64,000 bases of DNA. Origin: UBA10438 sp044238605. Lineage in GTDB: Bacteria > Bacteroidota > Ignavibacteria > Kapaibacteriales > Kapaibacteriaceae. Of this stretch, positions 43,741 to 53,271 are shown piece by piece. Below the pieces are notes generated by a model. The model was given only the letters and a program-made list of their open reading frames with translations. It was not told where the DNA came from and searched no databases. Position 1 is the stretch's first letter; the number at the start of each line of letters is the position of its first letter. Location: NCBI GenBank assembly GCA_044238605.1, contig JBIICY010000003.1:1-64000 (forward strand). Direction: 5' to 3'. The position numbers and the translations under genes were made by a program.

Positions 43741-43749
43741 TCTTTTTTT
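43741..43749 (+). terminator. U-tract of the SRP RNA terminator, next to the rng start
   Basis: The SRP RNA closing helix is followed at once by TCTTTTTTT, as in an intrinsic terminator. The next base begins the ATG of rng, so this tract is also the ribosome-loading region of rng. Confidence 0.65.
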
Positions 43750-45345
43750 ATGCTACGTAGAATTCTCATCAACGGAACGTCCACGCATCTTCGGATTGCT
43801 ATCACCGAAGATGGAAAGCTTGTGGAGTTGTTCACAGAATCTCCCGAGAACGAGCATCAAGTTGGCAACATCTATCTCGGCCGTGTAACCCGCGTTGTGC
43901 AGGGCATGAATGCAGCCTTTGTGAATATCGGGCTGGAGCAGGATGGATTCCTGCACTTTAGTGATGTTGATTCAACGATGGAAGATGATGCGTCGGACGA
44001 TGATGATGACGATCGCCCGAGTTCTAAAGAGGTGAATTCGGCAGATGTTGCGCTCCGCACATCAAAGATCGATTCTCAGCGTAAGCTCCCGACGTTCTCA
44101 ACGAAGCGCAGTGGTGATATCACGATCAACATTCATCCGAAGCAGATGATCGTGGTACAAGTTACTCGTGAGGCATACCATCAGAAGGGCGTTCGCATCA
44201 CGACCAAGGTAGGTCTTACCGGACGCAACGTTGTGCTGCTTCCGTTCGAGAGCAGCATCGGAATCTCACGGAAGATCTATCAGACAAAAGAACGCAAGCG
44301 CCTACGGGCAATTGCGAAGTCAGTAATCCCAGATGGCATGGGCTGCATTATCCGCACCGCTGCAGCCGGCCTGCCGGAAGAGGATGTAGCACGCGATTTT
44401 GCAACTCTGGTTGAAGATTGGAAAGAGATTGAACGCGACGTTCGTGATGCCAAAGAGCCGATGCTGCTGCATCAGGAAGCTGGTATTGCGCAGAGCGTGA
44501 TACGTGATCTGATGAAGGATGATGTTGCGCAGGTAGTGGTAGATGATCGTAAGGTATACCGCGATCTGAAGGCCTACATGGAAAAGACAGCGCCGCACCT
44601 CTTGAGCCGTCTTGAATTCTTTGCTGATACTCGTCCAATGTTCGATGTCTATGGCGTAGAGCGAGACGTTCACCTGACACATTCGCGCAGGGTGCCGCTT
44701 CAGAGCGGTGGACATTTAATCATTGACCACACGGAAGCAATGGTGGTGGTTGATGTAAACTCGGGTCGTGCGTCAAACGAACGCACCCAGGAAGCAAACG
44801 CCGTCAAAACCAACTTTGAAGCTCTCAAAGAGGTAGCCCGTCAGATGCGTCTGCGGGATATTGGGGGGATGATCCTTATCGACTTCATCGATATGCAGCA
44901 GGACGAAAACCGTCGCAGGCTGATCACGGAGATGAAGAAAGAAACCTCCCGTGATAGAGCTAAGGTGGTGGTCTATCCGCTGACGCAGCTTGGAATTCTC
45001 CAGGTAACACGTCAGCGTATCCGCCAGAGCATGGCAGAGCGCACCAGCGAGGAGTGTCCGTTCTGCCTTGGAACAGGTAAGGTGCTCTCTGCAGCAAGCG
45101 TCGTAAGCGACATCGACCGTTGGCTTCGCAAGTTCCGGGCTGGTACGTGGTCGGTTCGCGTTACGATTGCCACGCACCCATACATCGTGCATTACATCGA
45201 ACGAAACAAACAAGAAACACTACGAAAGTGGCTTCGGTCGTATTTTCTGCGTGTTAGCCTTACGGAGGACGAAAACATCGAAGCCGGTGAGTTTCGGTGT
45301 TATGTGCCGGGGTCCTCAAAAGACATCACACGCCAGTACCAATAA
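43750..45345 (+). CDS. rng: Ribonuclease G/E family endoribonuclease
   Basis: This protein has 531 residues from ATG 43750 (MLRRILINGT). An S1 domain (about 30-135) is interrupted by a very acidic insertion, EDDASDDDDDD. The RNase H-like catalytic region has VVVDVNSG and LIDFIDMQ with the metal-binding Asp residues, followed by the zinc-link ECPFCLGTGK. There is no long C-terminal scaffold, so it is RNase G-like. It functions in mRNA decay and rRNA processing. It starts directly after the SRP RNA terminator and overlaps dxr by one base. Confidence 0.93.
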   Translation: MLRRILINGTSTHLRIAITEDGKLVELFTESPENEHQVGNIYLGRVTRVVQGMNAAFVNIGLEQDGFLHFSDVDSTMEDDASDDDDDDRPSSKEVNSADVALRTSKIDSQRKLPTFSTKRSGDITINIHPKQMIVVQVTREAYHQKGVRITTKVGLTGRNVVLLPFESSIGISRKIYQTKERKRLRAIAKSVIPDGMGCIIRTAAAGLPEEDVARDFATLVEDWKEIERDVRDAKEPMLLHQEAGIAQSVIRDLMKDDVAQVVVDDRKVYRDLKAYMEKTAPHLLSRLEFFADTRPMFDVYGVERDVHLTHSRRVPLQSGGHLIIDHTEAMVVVDVNSGRASNERTQEANAVKTNFEALKEVARQMRLRDIGGMILIDFIDMQQDENRRRLITEMKKETSRDRAKVVVYPLTQLGILQVTRQRIRQSMAERTSEECPFCLGTGKVLSAASVVSDIDRWLRKFRAGTWSVRVTIATHPYIVHYIERNKQETLRKWLRSYFLRVSLTEDENIEAGEFRCYVPGSSKDITRQYQ

Positions 45346-46520
45346 TGCTCGACCATCAAAACGCCACGATAACAGTTCTCGGCTCTACCGGCTCCATAGG
45401 TACCCAGGCTCTCGATATCCTCGAGCGCTCGGGCAGGGGGCAAGCACTGCGCTGGATAACGTGCAACACACGATGGCAGGATCTGGCTCAGCAGGTTGAT
45501 AAGCACTCGCCATACGGAGTGGCGATTCGCGATGAACAGGCATGGCGCTCGTTCAAAGAGGCTCGGCCAGATTTCGCGGGACCGGTGTTGTGCGGCGACG
45601 AAGGCATTTGTGAGGCAGCCGCAGACCCAGACAATGGCGTCGTACTCTCCGCCATGGTGGGCTTTAGCGGCGTTCTGCCCACGATGGCGGCCATCAAGGC
45701 AGGCCATACAATTGGTCTAGCCAATAAGGAGTCGCTGGTAAGCGCTGGATCGGTGCTGATGCCGGCCGTTGATCACTACGGAGCAACGTTGCTTGCGGTA
45801 GATTCAGAACATAGCGCAATTCTCCAGTGCATTGTTGGGGAGCATCGCGATGACGTTGAAAAAATCATCATCACGGCCTCGGGTGGCCCCTTTCGAAACC
45901 ATACAGCAGAACAACTGCAGCATGTAACGGCCGCGCAGGCGCTCAAACATCCGAATTGGGATATGGGAGCCAAGATCACGATTGATTCTGCAACGCTGAT
46001 GAACAAAGGGTTTGAGGTGATCGAGGCCTACTGGCTCTTCGGTCTGCGGCCCGATCAAATCGACGTGGTAGTGCACCCGCAGTCAATCATCCACTCCATG
46101 GTACAGTTCATCGACGGCTCGGTGAAAGCTCAGATGGGCGTTCCTACCATGCTGGTTCCGATCCAGTATGCGCTTACGTATCCGCGCAGGGCGCAGCTGG
46201 ACATTCCGCGGATGGATTTGGCTGCAATGAGACAGCTCACCTTTGAAGCTCCTGATACCCAACGGTTTCCGTGCCTTGAGATTGCCTATGAGGTGATGCG
46301 CCGCGGGGGATCATCTGGTGCTGTGGTGAACGCTGCAAACGAGATCGCTGTTGCAGCGTTTCTGGAAGGTCGTCTGCGCTTTCTTGATATCCCGGCAACG
46401 ATCGAACACACGCTGGGTCACATGGAACATGCTACTCATCCGTCATTAGACGACATCGTGCAGATAGACATACGCTCAAGGGCCTTGGCACGGGAGTTTA
46501 CTCAACGTCATCAACTGTAA
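45345..46520 (+). CDS. dxr: 1-deoxy-D-xylulose-5-phosphate reductoisomerase
   Basis: This 391-residue enzyme of the MEP isoprenoid pathway makes 2-C-methyl-erythritol-4-P. The NADPH motif is GSTGSIGTQALD, and metal and substrate residues are in VDSEHSAI, SGGPFR and ATLMNKGFEVIEA. ATG 45345 overlaps the rng stop (TAATG). It is followed after 5 bp by rseP, a common dxr-rseP pairing. Confidence 0.95.
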   Translation: MLDHQNATITVLGSTGSIGTQALDILERSGRGQALRWITCNTRWQDLAQQVDKHSPYGVAIRDEQAWRSFKEARPDFAGPVLCGDEGICEAAADPDNGVVLSAMVGFSGVLPTMAAIKAGHTIGLANKESLVSAGSVLMPAVDHYGATLLAVDSEHSAILQCIVGEHRDDVEKIIITASGGPFRNHTAEQLQHVTAAQALKHPNWDMGAKITIDSATLMNKGFEVIEAYWLFGLRPDQIDVVVHPQSIIHSMVQFIDGSVKAQMGVPTMLVPIQYALTYPRRAQLDIPRMDLAAMRQLTFEAPDTQRFPCLEIAYEVMRRGGSSGAVVNAANEIAVAAFLEGRLRFLDIPATIEHTLGHMEHATHPSLDDIVQIDIRSRALAREFTQRHQL

Positions 46521-46525
46521 CTGAC

Positions 46526-47899
46526 ATGGATTTTCTTCAGAATCTCGTTTCGTTCATCATCGTCATCGGAGTGCTCGTATTTGTTCACGAGCTGGGACAC
46601 TTTCTCGCAGCGCTGTGGACGGGAATGCGGGCCGATGTGTTTGCGCTTGGCATGGGACCGCGTGTGCTTGGATGGAACAAGATTAACGGGTTCTCGTTTG
46701 GTAAACTCTCTGATGATGTGCAGTCACAGCTCGGAGTGCACACGGACTATCGTCTGTGCGCCCTTCCGATAGGGGGCTATGTAAAGATCCTTGGCATGGT
46801 CGATGAGTCCATGGATAATGATTTTACATCCAAAGAACCCCAGCCGTACGAATTCCGCTCCAAAGGTGCTCTTGCCCGCGCGTTCGTGCTCTCTGCCGGT
46901 GTGATCATGAACCTGCTACTGGCATTGGTGTTCTTCTGGACCATCTTCGTTGTCTACGGCAGGGAAGACGTTGTTACGTCAACCGTTGGATACGTCCAGC
47001 AAGGATCACTTGCCGATTCTCTTGGATTTCGCTCTGGTGACAAGATCTCGAGCATCAACGGCGAGGTACTCTCTGAATGGGGCAGCATTTACGAACAGCT
47101 TGTTAGCATTGATAAAACAGAAGACCGCAAGGTTGTGGTCACCCGCAATGGTTCTCAGATTCTCATCCCCGTCCCAGCCAGCAGAATCATCGGCGCAATC
47201 GCCGAGCGCAAAGACGTAGGGCTGTACCCAGACGGAATCATCGTCAAGATTGCCGGTGTGATGGCCAGCTCTCCGGCCGCCAGCTCTAAGCTGGCTGCAG
47301 GCGATATTGTTGTCGATGTGAACGGAGAACGTGTTGCGGCAGTTACGCAGCTTCAGAATGTGATTAAGTCTCGCGCAGGTTCTTCACTGCTGATGAATGT
47401 GCAGCGCGGACAGCAGGTTGTGCCAGTTACCGTGAACGTGCCCCAGCGTGGCCCGATTGGAGTTCAGCTCCAGGCAGATTTTACGGGTAAGCGCACGAAG
47501 GTTACCTATGCGCCGCTCACAGCTGCCTCGATGGCATGGGAAAGAACCATCGGAACGATCAGCGCATTCATCTCTTCGGTTGCCCACGTGATCGAGGGTA
47601 CACTTACGGTGAAGCAAACGTTTGGTGGGCCGATTCGCATTGCACAAATGGCCGGCGAACAGTCCACGCTTGGACTTGATGCCTTCTTGGGATTTATGGC
47701 AGGATTGTCGGTGTCTCTGGCGGTGATCAATCTCTTGCCCCTTCCCGGACTCGACGGCGGACACCTAGTCTTTGTTGGCATCGAGGCGATCATTCGTCGA
47801 GAAGTACCAACATCGATCAAGATCAGGGTGCAGCAGGTTGGCATGACGCTGCTTCTTGCGCTCATGGCCTACATTTTCTACTTAGACTTGACCAGATAA
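46526..47899 (+). CDS. rseP: RIP site-2 zinc metalloprotease (RseP-like)
   Basis: This 457-residue inner-membrane protease has HELGH near residues 22-26 in the first helix and the third metal ligand in NLLPLPGLDGGHL near the C-terminus. Two PDZ domains lie between (around 145-230 and 230-310). It cleaves transmembrane anti-sigma factors or signal peptides. Confidence 0.94.
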   Translation: MDFLQNLVSFIIVIGVLVFVHELGHFLAALWTGMRADVFALGMGPRVLGWNKINGFSFGKLSDDVQSQLGVHTDYRLCALPIGGYVKILGMVDESMDNDFTSKEPQPYEFRSKGALARAFVLSAGVIMNLLLALVFFWTIFVVYGREDVVTSTVGYVQQGSLADSLGFRSGDKISSINGEVLSEWGSIYEQLVSIDKTEDRKVVVTRNGSQILIPVPASRIIGAIAERKDVGLYPDGIIVKIAGVMASSPAASSKLAAGDIVVDVNGERVAAVTQLQNVIKSRAGSSLLMNVQRGQQVVPVTVNVPQRGPIGVQLQADFTGKRTKVTYAPLTAASMAWERTIGTISAFISSVAHVIEGTLTVKQTFGGPIRIAQMAGEQSTLGLDAFLGFMAGLSVSLAVINLLPLPGLDGGHLVFVGIEAIIRREVPTSIKIRVQQVGMTLLLALMAYIFYLDLTR

Positions 47900-47924
47900 T
47901 CGAATTCTACCAGGGGGCGAGCAG

Positions 47925-48707
47925 GTGTACATTCTTGTAACAAACGACGACGGCATTGATTCATCAGGTATCCATGCACTGGTGCATGCTATGCGCCGCC
48001 TTGGTGATGTTGTGGTTGTTGCCCCTGATAGACAGCAAAGCGCCGTTGGACATGCACTCACAGTGTCGAGTCCACTCCGCGCTACCCCGTTCCACCGCGA
48101 TGGCGAAATGTTTGGCTACGCCATCAACGGCACGCCAGCAGATTGCGTAAAACTCGGCGTCAGCACACTACTTGAACGCCGGCCCGACATTGTGGTAAGC
48201 GGAATCAATCATGGCTCAAACGCCAGCGTAAATGCGATCTATTCCGGCACTGTGAGCGCTGCTACAGAAGGCACACTGATGGGTATCCCATCGATGGCAG
48301 TATCGCACACAAGCTTTAGCCACAAAGCCGATATGACGCTGGCAGCCGAAGTGGCCTACACCGTTGCGTCAAGACTTCTAGACCTACAACTTCCCAAGGG
48401 CACACTGCTTAATGTAAACGTGCCCGACGTAGACCGGGCATCGTTCAAGGGGTATCGGGTAACACGGCAAGGTCACAGCGAGTGGAAAGACAACTACGAA
48501 ACGCGGATCGATCCTCAGGGACGTCCGTACTACTGGCTTACAGGTGAGTTCATGTCAGTAAACGCTGTTGACGACGCAGATGACCTTCTCGTGGCCGATG
48601 GGTGGGCGGCGATCACGCCGATCCATTACGAGTTGACGAATTTTCAGTTCCTTCAAGAGTTGCGGGAGCACCCAGTACTTGCCGACATTTGTGGATCTCA
48701 ACGCTAA
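47925..48707 (+). CDS. surE: 5'/3'-nucleotidase SurE
   Basis: This 260-residue nucleotidase has the metal-binding ILVTNDDGID at the start, Asn in GINHGSNAS and NGTPADCV. It hydrolyses nucleoside monophosphates. GTG 47925 is the only start that keeps the N-terminal motif; CAGGGGG lies upstream. It sits in line with rng-dxr-rseP. Confidence 0.94.
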   Translation: MYILVTNDDGIDSSGIHALVHAMRRLGDVVVVAPDRQQSAVGHALTVSSPLRATPFHRDGEMFGYAINGTPADCVKLGVSTLLERRPDIVVSGINHGSNASVNAIYSGTVSAATEGTLMGIPSMAVSHTSFSHKADMTLAAEVAYTVASRLLDLQLPKGTLLNVNVPDVDRASFKGYRVTRQGHSEWKDNYETRIDPQGRPYYWLTGEFMSVNAVDDADDLLVADGWAAITPIHYELTNFQFLQELREHPVLADICGSQR

Positions 48708-48722
48708 GGGGACGTACACATC

Positions 48723-49562
48723 GTGACATCGCACATCAACGAACAGGTGCTCCGAGACATCGACGCACATGCAAAGCGCCTTCGGTTCTTGTATCGCATC
48801 AAGGGCTTCGGCTATGAGCGTGCAATCGAGCTGCCCCTGATCGCCAGCTACTTGTCTTCGCGCTTTAACGAGCCCCTTCGCTATCTCGATATCGGCACAG
48901 GACAGTCGATCTTTCCGTCGTGGGTTGCTGCAAAGTCCAAGTGGGATGTTACCTGCCTCGACAAATTCAACTGGGTCGAAAAACAGCACGAATACGCTTC
49001 AAAGCTTGGTCTTTCATCAGATAGATTTCACGTTGTGTTGCGAGATTTCCTCGAAGCCGAACTCGAACCTGAGTCATTCGATGTGATCACAAACATCTCC
49101 GTGATCGAACACTTTGAAGGGGGCTTAGACTCCGTTGCAATGGAGAAGAGTGCGCGCCTTCTTAAGCCAGGTGGCATGTATGTTCTGACCACACCGCTGA
49201 ACGAGGGTCATGCCCGGGATTGGTATCTGCAGCAGGATGTCTACGGCGAGAAGTACACCAAAGAACCGGTGTTTTTCCAGCGTCATTATGATGTAGCCTC
49301 GTTCAAGAAGCGCATTGTTGATGCCTCGAGACTCGAGGAAGTAGAGCGCACATACTTTGGCGATTACGATGTGCCGTTCTTTAACGATCATATCGTTGAG
49401 CAACACGGCCTAAACAAAATCGGACGCACGCTGAAGCAGATCAGGACCGTTGAACACGCGCTAAAACACGGCAGCTATAGAGATGTGCCGGTCTCCATGT
49501 CCGGCATGAAGATCTACACCTCTGCAGGCGTGTGTGTTGTGCTTACAAAACCTAAGCGCTGA
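48723..49562 (+). CDS. Class I SAM-dependent methyltransferase
   Basis: The 279-residue product has motif I in LRYLDIGTGQSIFPSW, and ISVIEHFEGG and ARLLKPGGMYVLTTPL as motifs IV-V, as in Methyltransf_11-type enzymes. The GTG start at 48723 is the only candidate near the surE stop. Its last 49 bp overlap the convergent glycosyltransferase. The target is unknown; glycan or lipid is likely from context. Confidence 0.75.
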   Translation: MTSHINEQVLRDIDAHAKRLRFLYRIKGFGYERAIELPLIASYLSSRFNEPLRYLDIGTGQSIFPSWVAAKSKWDVTCLDKFNWVEKQHEYASKLGLSSDRFHVVLRDFLEAELEPESFDVITNISVIEHFEGGLDSVAMEKSARLLKPGGMYVLTTPLNEGHARDWYLQQDVYGEKYTKEPVFFQRHYDVASFKKRIVDASRLEEVERTYFGDYDVPFFNDHIVEQHGLNKIGRTLKQIRTVEHALKHGSYRDVPVSMSGMKIYTSAGVCVVLTKPKR

Positions 49563-50578
49563 TAAAGATTCACAAGCTGCGTCAATGCCTGAGAATAGGG
49601 CTGAGACGTTTCTGGCATTGTTCCAGACTGTACACGCTGAATGCAATCGTGAATAGCCCGTGTGAGGTCTGCATGGTCTTCGTTGCGGAACGTTATACAT
49701 CCTGCTGGACGCGGCACGGCATCAGATGCAATTGCCCAGCGCCCCATCTCCATTGCTTCACTGATCGTTAGCGAGGGTCCGCCCTCGGTGCGCGTTGGCC
49801 GAACGACGATATGGGCATGCCTTACCAACGGCGCCAATGCACCGCTGTATTCCGTCACAATGGATACACGAGAATCCTGCGCGGCCGCGGTGTGAATCTT
49901 TTTGAGAAGTTCGACATCTCGCACGCCACCAAGCACAATGCATAGGGCAGCGGAATCTGACGTCAGACCACGGAATGCAGTGAGCAGAACATCGATACCG
50001 TAGAGGTCTTTGCCCTGAAACAGCGTAACAGCGCCGGCATTGGCAAGAATGCGTACTGGGGAGGAGGTCCATGCCGACGGGATAGCAGACGAAAGCTCGC
50101 TGCGTTGCTCCCATGCACTCACCGGCAGATTTGACGGTACAACCTTGCTCCGCTTGTGGGCGATACCGAGTTCACGCTGGATATCTTCGAGAACCTCGTT
50201 GCTGATCGCAACAATTGCTTCGGCATGCTTGTAAGCGCTTGCCAATCGCGTACGTGTGCGTGGGTCTTCGAACTCCTTACGATGACGGAATGAATGCACG
50301 GTAACGATGTACTTTACACCGAGCATGCGCCAGAACCATGACAACAACAGCATCCACCGAAAATTACCTTCGTCTGTGTGATAGTGCACCGGATCGCGCG
50401 AGAGCAGATGCCATGGACGAAACGCGCGCACACTCTCGAGTCCGCCAGGCAGGCCCCCTAATGAGACGCCCTCTGCATCAACACCCAGTTCTTTGAGTGA
50501 TTCAAGCAAGCGCACACAGTGGATTGCCACTCCTCCGTATGGAGGTGGAAAGGGGCCAAGGATGCGCAGGGGTTTCAT
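49514..50578 (-). CDS. Glycosyltransferase family 4 protein
   Basis: This 354-residue GT-B protein has an N-terminal PPYGGVAIHCVRL glycine-rich loop. The C-terminal GT4 part carries HIVVRPTRTEGGPSLTISEAMEMG, where the two Glu residues form the EX7E donor-binding motif. It overlaps the FkbM gene by 4 bp. It likely adds a sugar during polysaccharide assembly. Confidence 0.85.
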   Translation of the reverse strand: MKPLRILGPFPPPYGGVAIHCVRLLESLKELGVDAEGVSLGGLPGGLESVRAFRPWHLLSRDPVHYHTDEGNFRWMLLLSWFWRMLGVKYIVTVHSFRHRKEFEDPRTRTRLASAYKHAEAIVAISNEVLEDIQRELGIAHKRSKVVPSNLPVSAWEQRSELSSAIPSAWTSSPVRILANAGAVTLFQGKDLYGIDVLLTAFRGLTSDSAALCIVLGGVRDVELLKKIHTAAAQDSRVSIVTEYSGALAPLVRHAHIVVRPTRTEGGPSLTISEAMEMGRWAIASDAVPRPAGCITFRNEDHADLTRAIHDCIQRVQSGTMPETSQPYSQALTQLVNLYQRLGFVSTTHTPAEV

Positions 50579-51456
50579 GATGCAATCGTTGGACGCAGCG
50601 TTGAGTCGAGATGGAGGAACACGATGTTGTCGTTGATGTGCGCTGCATCAATTGGACAGGCCCGCAGCGTACCGTTTTCATTGATGAAGTAGGCACTGTA
50701 CCCATAAGAAGCCATGAACTCCTTAAACTCTGCACACGTCTGTCCGCGGGCCTGCTGCAGATGATCGCTCAGCTCCATGATCACAAGAGGCTTATGTTGT
50801 TTGAGCACCGTCAATGCGCCGTTGATCACATCGATCTCCGCCCCTTCAACATCGATCTTGATAAGATCGATCGATGAAAGCCGCTTCTCCCGTGCGAATG
50901 ACTCTAGCGTAACTGACGGAATCTCCACAAACTCGGAGGATACATTCGACTCGATGAAGACGGTACTGTGAGTGCCGGCGTTGCGATCGTTCGACAGATA
51001 AAGCTTTAATGAACCATCTACCGTTGAAACTGCCGTTTGATGCAGCGTGATGTTGTTCAGACTGTTAAGTGCCACATTCTCACGTAGACGAGCTGCATTG
51101 TTCGATTCTGGCTCGAAGGCATGCACCACCGTACGTCTGTCTGCTGCTGTTGCCATTGCGAGGGAGAGATATCCCATTTGCGCTCCCACATCCAGACACA
51201 CCGATCCGGGCTTGAGTACTGAGCGCAGAAATCTGATGGTTGGCAACTCATAGTCACCGAACACATACAAATGTGCCTGCAGGTACTCTGTAACATCGAG
51301 CTGCATGCGAATACCATACCGTAGCGTTGAGACCACCCTTGTTGGAACCTTAGGTGCCAGATAGGGAAAGTACAGACGCGTTAGGATCGAGTACTTACCG
51401 TGCTCACGTGGGTAGAGCCGCGCGAGGCGTTGAAAGACTGTGCGGAGAATCGCCAT
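50575..51456 (-). CDS. FkbM-family methyltransferase
   Basis: This 293-residue protein from ATG 51456 has VCLDVGAQMGYLSL (motif I), VHAFEPESNN and IDLIKIDVEGAEIDVI, the FkbM hallmark. FkbM enzymes O-methylate sugars or polyketides. It is coupled to the glycosyltransferase downstream and lies 29 bp after the AEC transporter gene. Confidence 0.87.
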   Translation of the reverse strand: MAILRTVFQRLARLYPREHGKYSILTRLYFPYLAPKVPTRVVSTLRYGIRMQLDVTEYLQAHLYVFGDYELPTIRFLRSVLKPGSVCLDVGAQMGYLSLAMATAADRRTVVHAFEPESNNAARLRENVALNSLNNITLHQTAVSTVDGSLKLYLSNDRNAGTHSTVFIESNVSSEFVEIPSVTLESFAREKRLSSIDLIKIDVEGAEIDVINGALTVLKQHKPLVIMELSDHLQQARGQTCAEFKEFMASYGYSAYFINENGTLRACPIDAAHINDNIVFLHLDSTLRPTIAS

Positions 51457-51485
51457 AGGTGGCAAAGTTACTGTTCTATGTGCGC

Positions 51486-52406
51486 TTATAGCGCACCAGC
51501 AAGAAACGGAAGTGTAACGAGGGATACCAGCGTTGAAGCCAGGATGGCTTGCGCCAGAGCTGAAGTATCGAGTCCATACTTCTCAGCAAACACCATCGTA
51601 AGCATCATGGTTGGCATAGCCGTCTCCAGCATTGCTGCTGACTCGACCATTGGATCTTCAATAAGCCAGATCGTAGCCGACCACATAATCGCGGGGACGA
51701 TGATGGTGCGTATGGCCACTGCCGGCAAAATCACCGGAAGACGCTGGATGTCGGGCATTCGCAGTGTGAGGCCGATGCTGAACAGCATCAGCTGGGGTAC
51801 GATCTTCCCGGCTGCCATGCAGGATGATGTTATCCAGGGGGCGATTGGTACGTCGAGAACATTGATGATCATCGCAACCACGATGGTGATCATTGGTGGC
51901 AGGGTTATTACTTGTCGGACCGCATCTCTAAATGTTGCGTGTGTGCCCGACGTGCCGTAGCGGACGCAGATCAACGTTCCAGCAGAGAAGAGCAGTGGCG
52001 TCATGCCGAGATAATCATATTCAATCGGGATGTGCCGAGCCCCCTCACCGAACACTGCCGTGGTAATCGGCAGGCCAAGGTACATCGCATTGCACCAGGT
52101 GCTGGCAAGGATCATTGCGCCAGCTGCAGGAAGCGGTATTCTGTTGCGCAGAAGCACGCCGTAGGTAAGCCATGAAAGGAGGAGCCCCAGAACAACGGTG
52201 CTAACCGACACGATCGGTACCGTCCATAAGTGTTCACCGATGTGCACCTGACTCAGCGCGCCGAATGTGAGCAGGGGAATGAAGACGTTTAGGACGATTG
52301 ATCCGATCACTTTGCGCACATCTGCAGAGGGCAATGCGCTGGGAACATACTTGTAGAGGACGCCACAAGCCAGAGGAATACTAAGCTGGAGGAACACATC
52401 AAACAT
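51486..52406 (-). CDS. AEC-family (auxin efflux carrier-like) transporter
   Basis: This membrane protein of about 306 residues has ten predicted helices in two five-helix repeats. ATG 52406 (MFDVFLQLSIPL) begins the first helix. The family moves organic acids or similar small anions across the inner membrane; the substrate is unknown. It is divergent from the LytTR regulator, which may control it. Confidence 0.82.
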   Translation of the reverse strand: MFDVFLQLSIPLACGVLYKYVPSALPSADVRKVIGSIVLNVFIPLLTFGALSQVHIGEHLWTVPIVSVSTVVLGLLLSWLTYGVLLRNRIPLPAAGAMILASTWCNAMYLGLPITTAVFGEGARHIPIEYDYLGMTPLLFSAGTLICVRYGTSGTHATFRDAVRQVITLPPMITIVVAMIINVLDVPIAPWITSSCMAAGKIVPQLMLFSIGLTLRMPDIQRLPVILPAVAIRTIIVPAIMWSATIWLIEDPMVESAAMLETAMPTMMLTMVFAEKYGLDTSALAQAILASTLVSLVTLPFLAGAL

Positions 52407-52496
52407 TCCGCAATCTACAAGCAATTCACACTTCGGCGCTGAAAATGCACTATGACTATAGGAGACATAGTTTCATCTCACCAAAGGAGTTGCTGT

Positions 52497-53249
52497 ATGA
52501 TGTTCAGAGTATTTGTTGCTGTATCTCATGAGACAGAGCAATCGTTATATGCAAAACTGCTGCCCACCACGCGTGATCAACTGCAGATTGTTACACGGGC
52601 GGCCACAAATCGTCCGCTCATTGATCAGCTGCGTTCAGCAGCTGATGTATGCGACATTGTCGTGTATGACCCATCACTTGATTCCGGCGCGGGACTGGCG
52701 ATCTGGCTGCATTCAGAGCCCAGAGCAGTTCTGTGCTGCTGGTGTTCGGATCCGGGTAGTGCGCTGGAGTGTATGAAGGCCGGTCCAGTCTTTGTGCTGA
52801 CCAATGCCTCGTCTGCGGTGGATGTCGATATCGCATTTCGCAGGTGCACGCGTCTCGTCCGCTCTGCGTCGACTAATGCCATGATTGCCAAGTCGCCAAT
52901 TGCAGAGTATGCACCTGATGTGGTTGCTCTGCCGCATCTGCGGGGGATCGAAGTGCGGTCGTGTGAGTCGATCGTTCATGTGGAAGGACAAGGCAACTAC
53001 ACAAACGTTGTCTTTGCCAGGGAGCCCAAGCTGATGCTGTCCAGAACCATCGGCGATTACGAAGAGATCCTGTCGGGAGCGGGCTTCATTCGCGTTCATC
53101 GCAGTCATATCGTAAACATGAGGCATGTTCGGCGCATTATACCGGGAAAGATCCCTCGGATTGTGCTCACCAACGGAGACGTTGTCTCGGTCTCGGACAG
53201 GTACCGCGAGATGCTGATGAGTAAACTCAACATCATCAAGCGCAAATAG
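52497..53249 (+). CDS. LytTR-type transcription regulator with a degenerate receiver domain
   Basis: This protein has 250 residues. ATG 52497 is chosen because AAAGGAG lies 7 bp upstream, a strong Shine-Dalgarno rare in this window; ATG 52452 is the alternative. Residues 150-250 form a LytTR DNA-binding domain (SIVHVEGQGNYTNVVF, FIRVHRSHIVNMRHV). The first 125 residues resemble a receiver: CDIVVYDPSL matches the phospho-Asp strand. The acidic pair of strand 1 is absent (RVFVAVSHE), and the usual Lys is replaced in VLTNASS. No sensor kinase is near. Confidence 0.82.
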   Translation: MMFRVFVAVSHETEQSLYAKLLPTTRDQLQIVTRAATNRPLIDQLRSAADVCDIVVYDPSLDSGAGLAIWLHSEPRAVLCCWCSDPGSALECMKAGPVFVLTNASSAVDVDIAFRRCTRLVRSASTNAMIAKSPIAEYAPDVVALPHLRGIEVRSCESIVHVEGQGNYTNVVFAREPKLMLSRTIGDYEEILSGAGFIRVHRSHIVNMRHVRRIIPGKIPRIVLTNGDVVSVSDRYREMLMSKLNIIKRK

Positions 53250-53271
53250 CAACCAAGTGCAGGTAAGGGGG

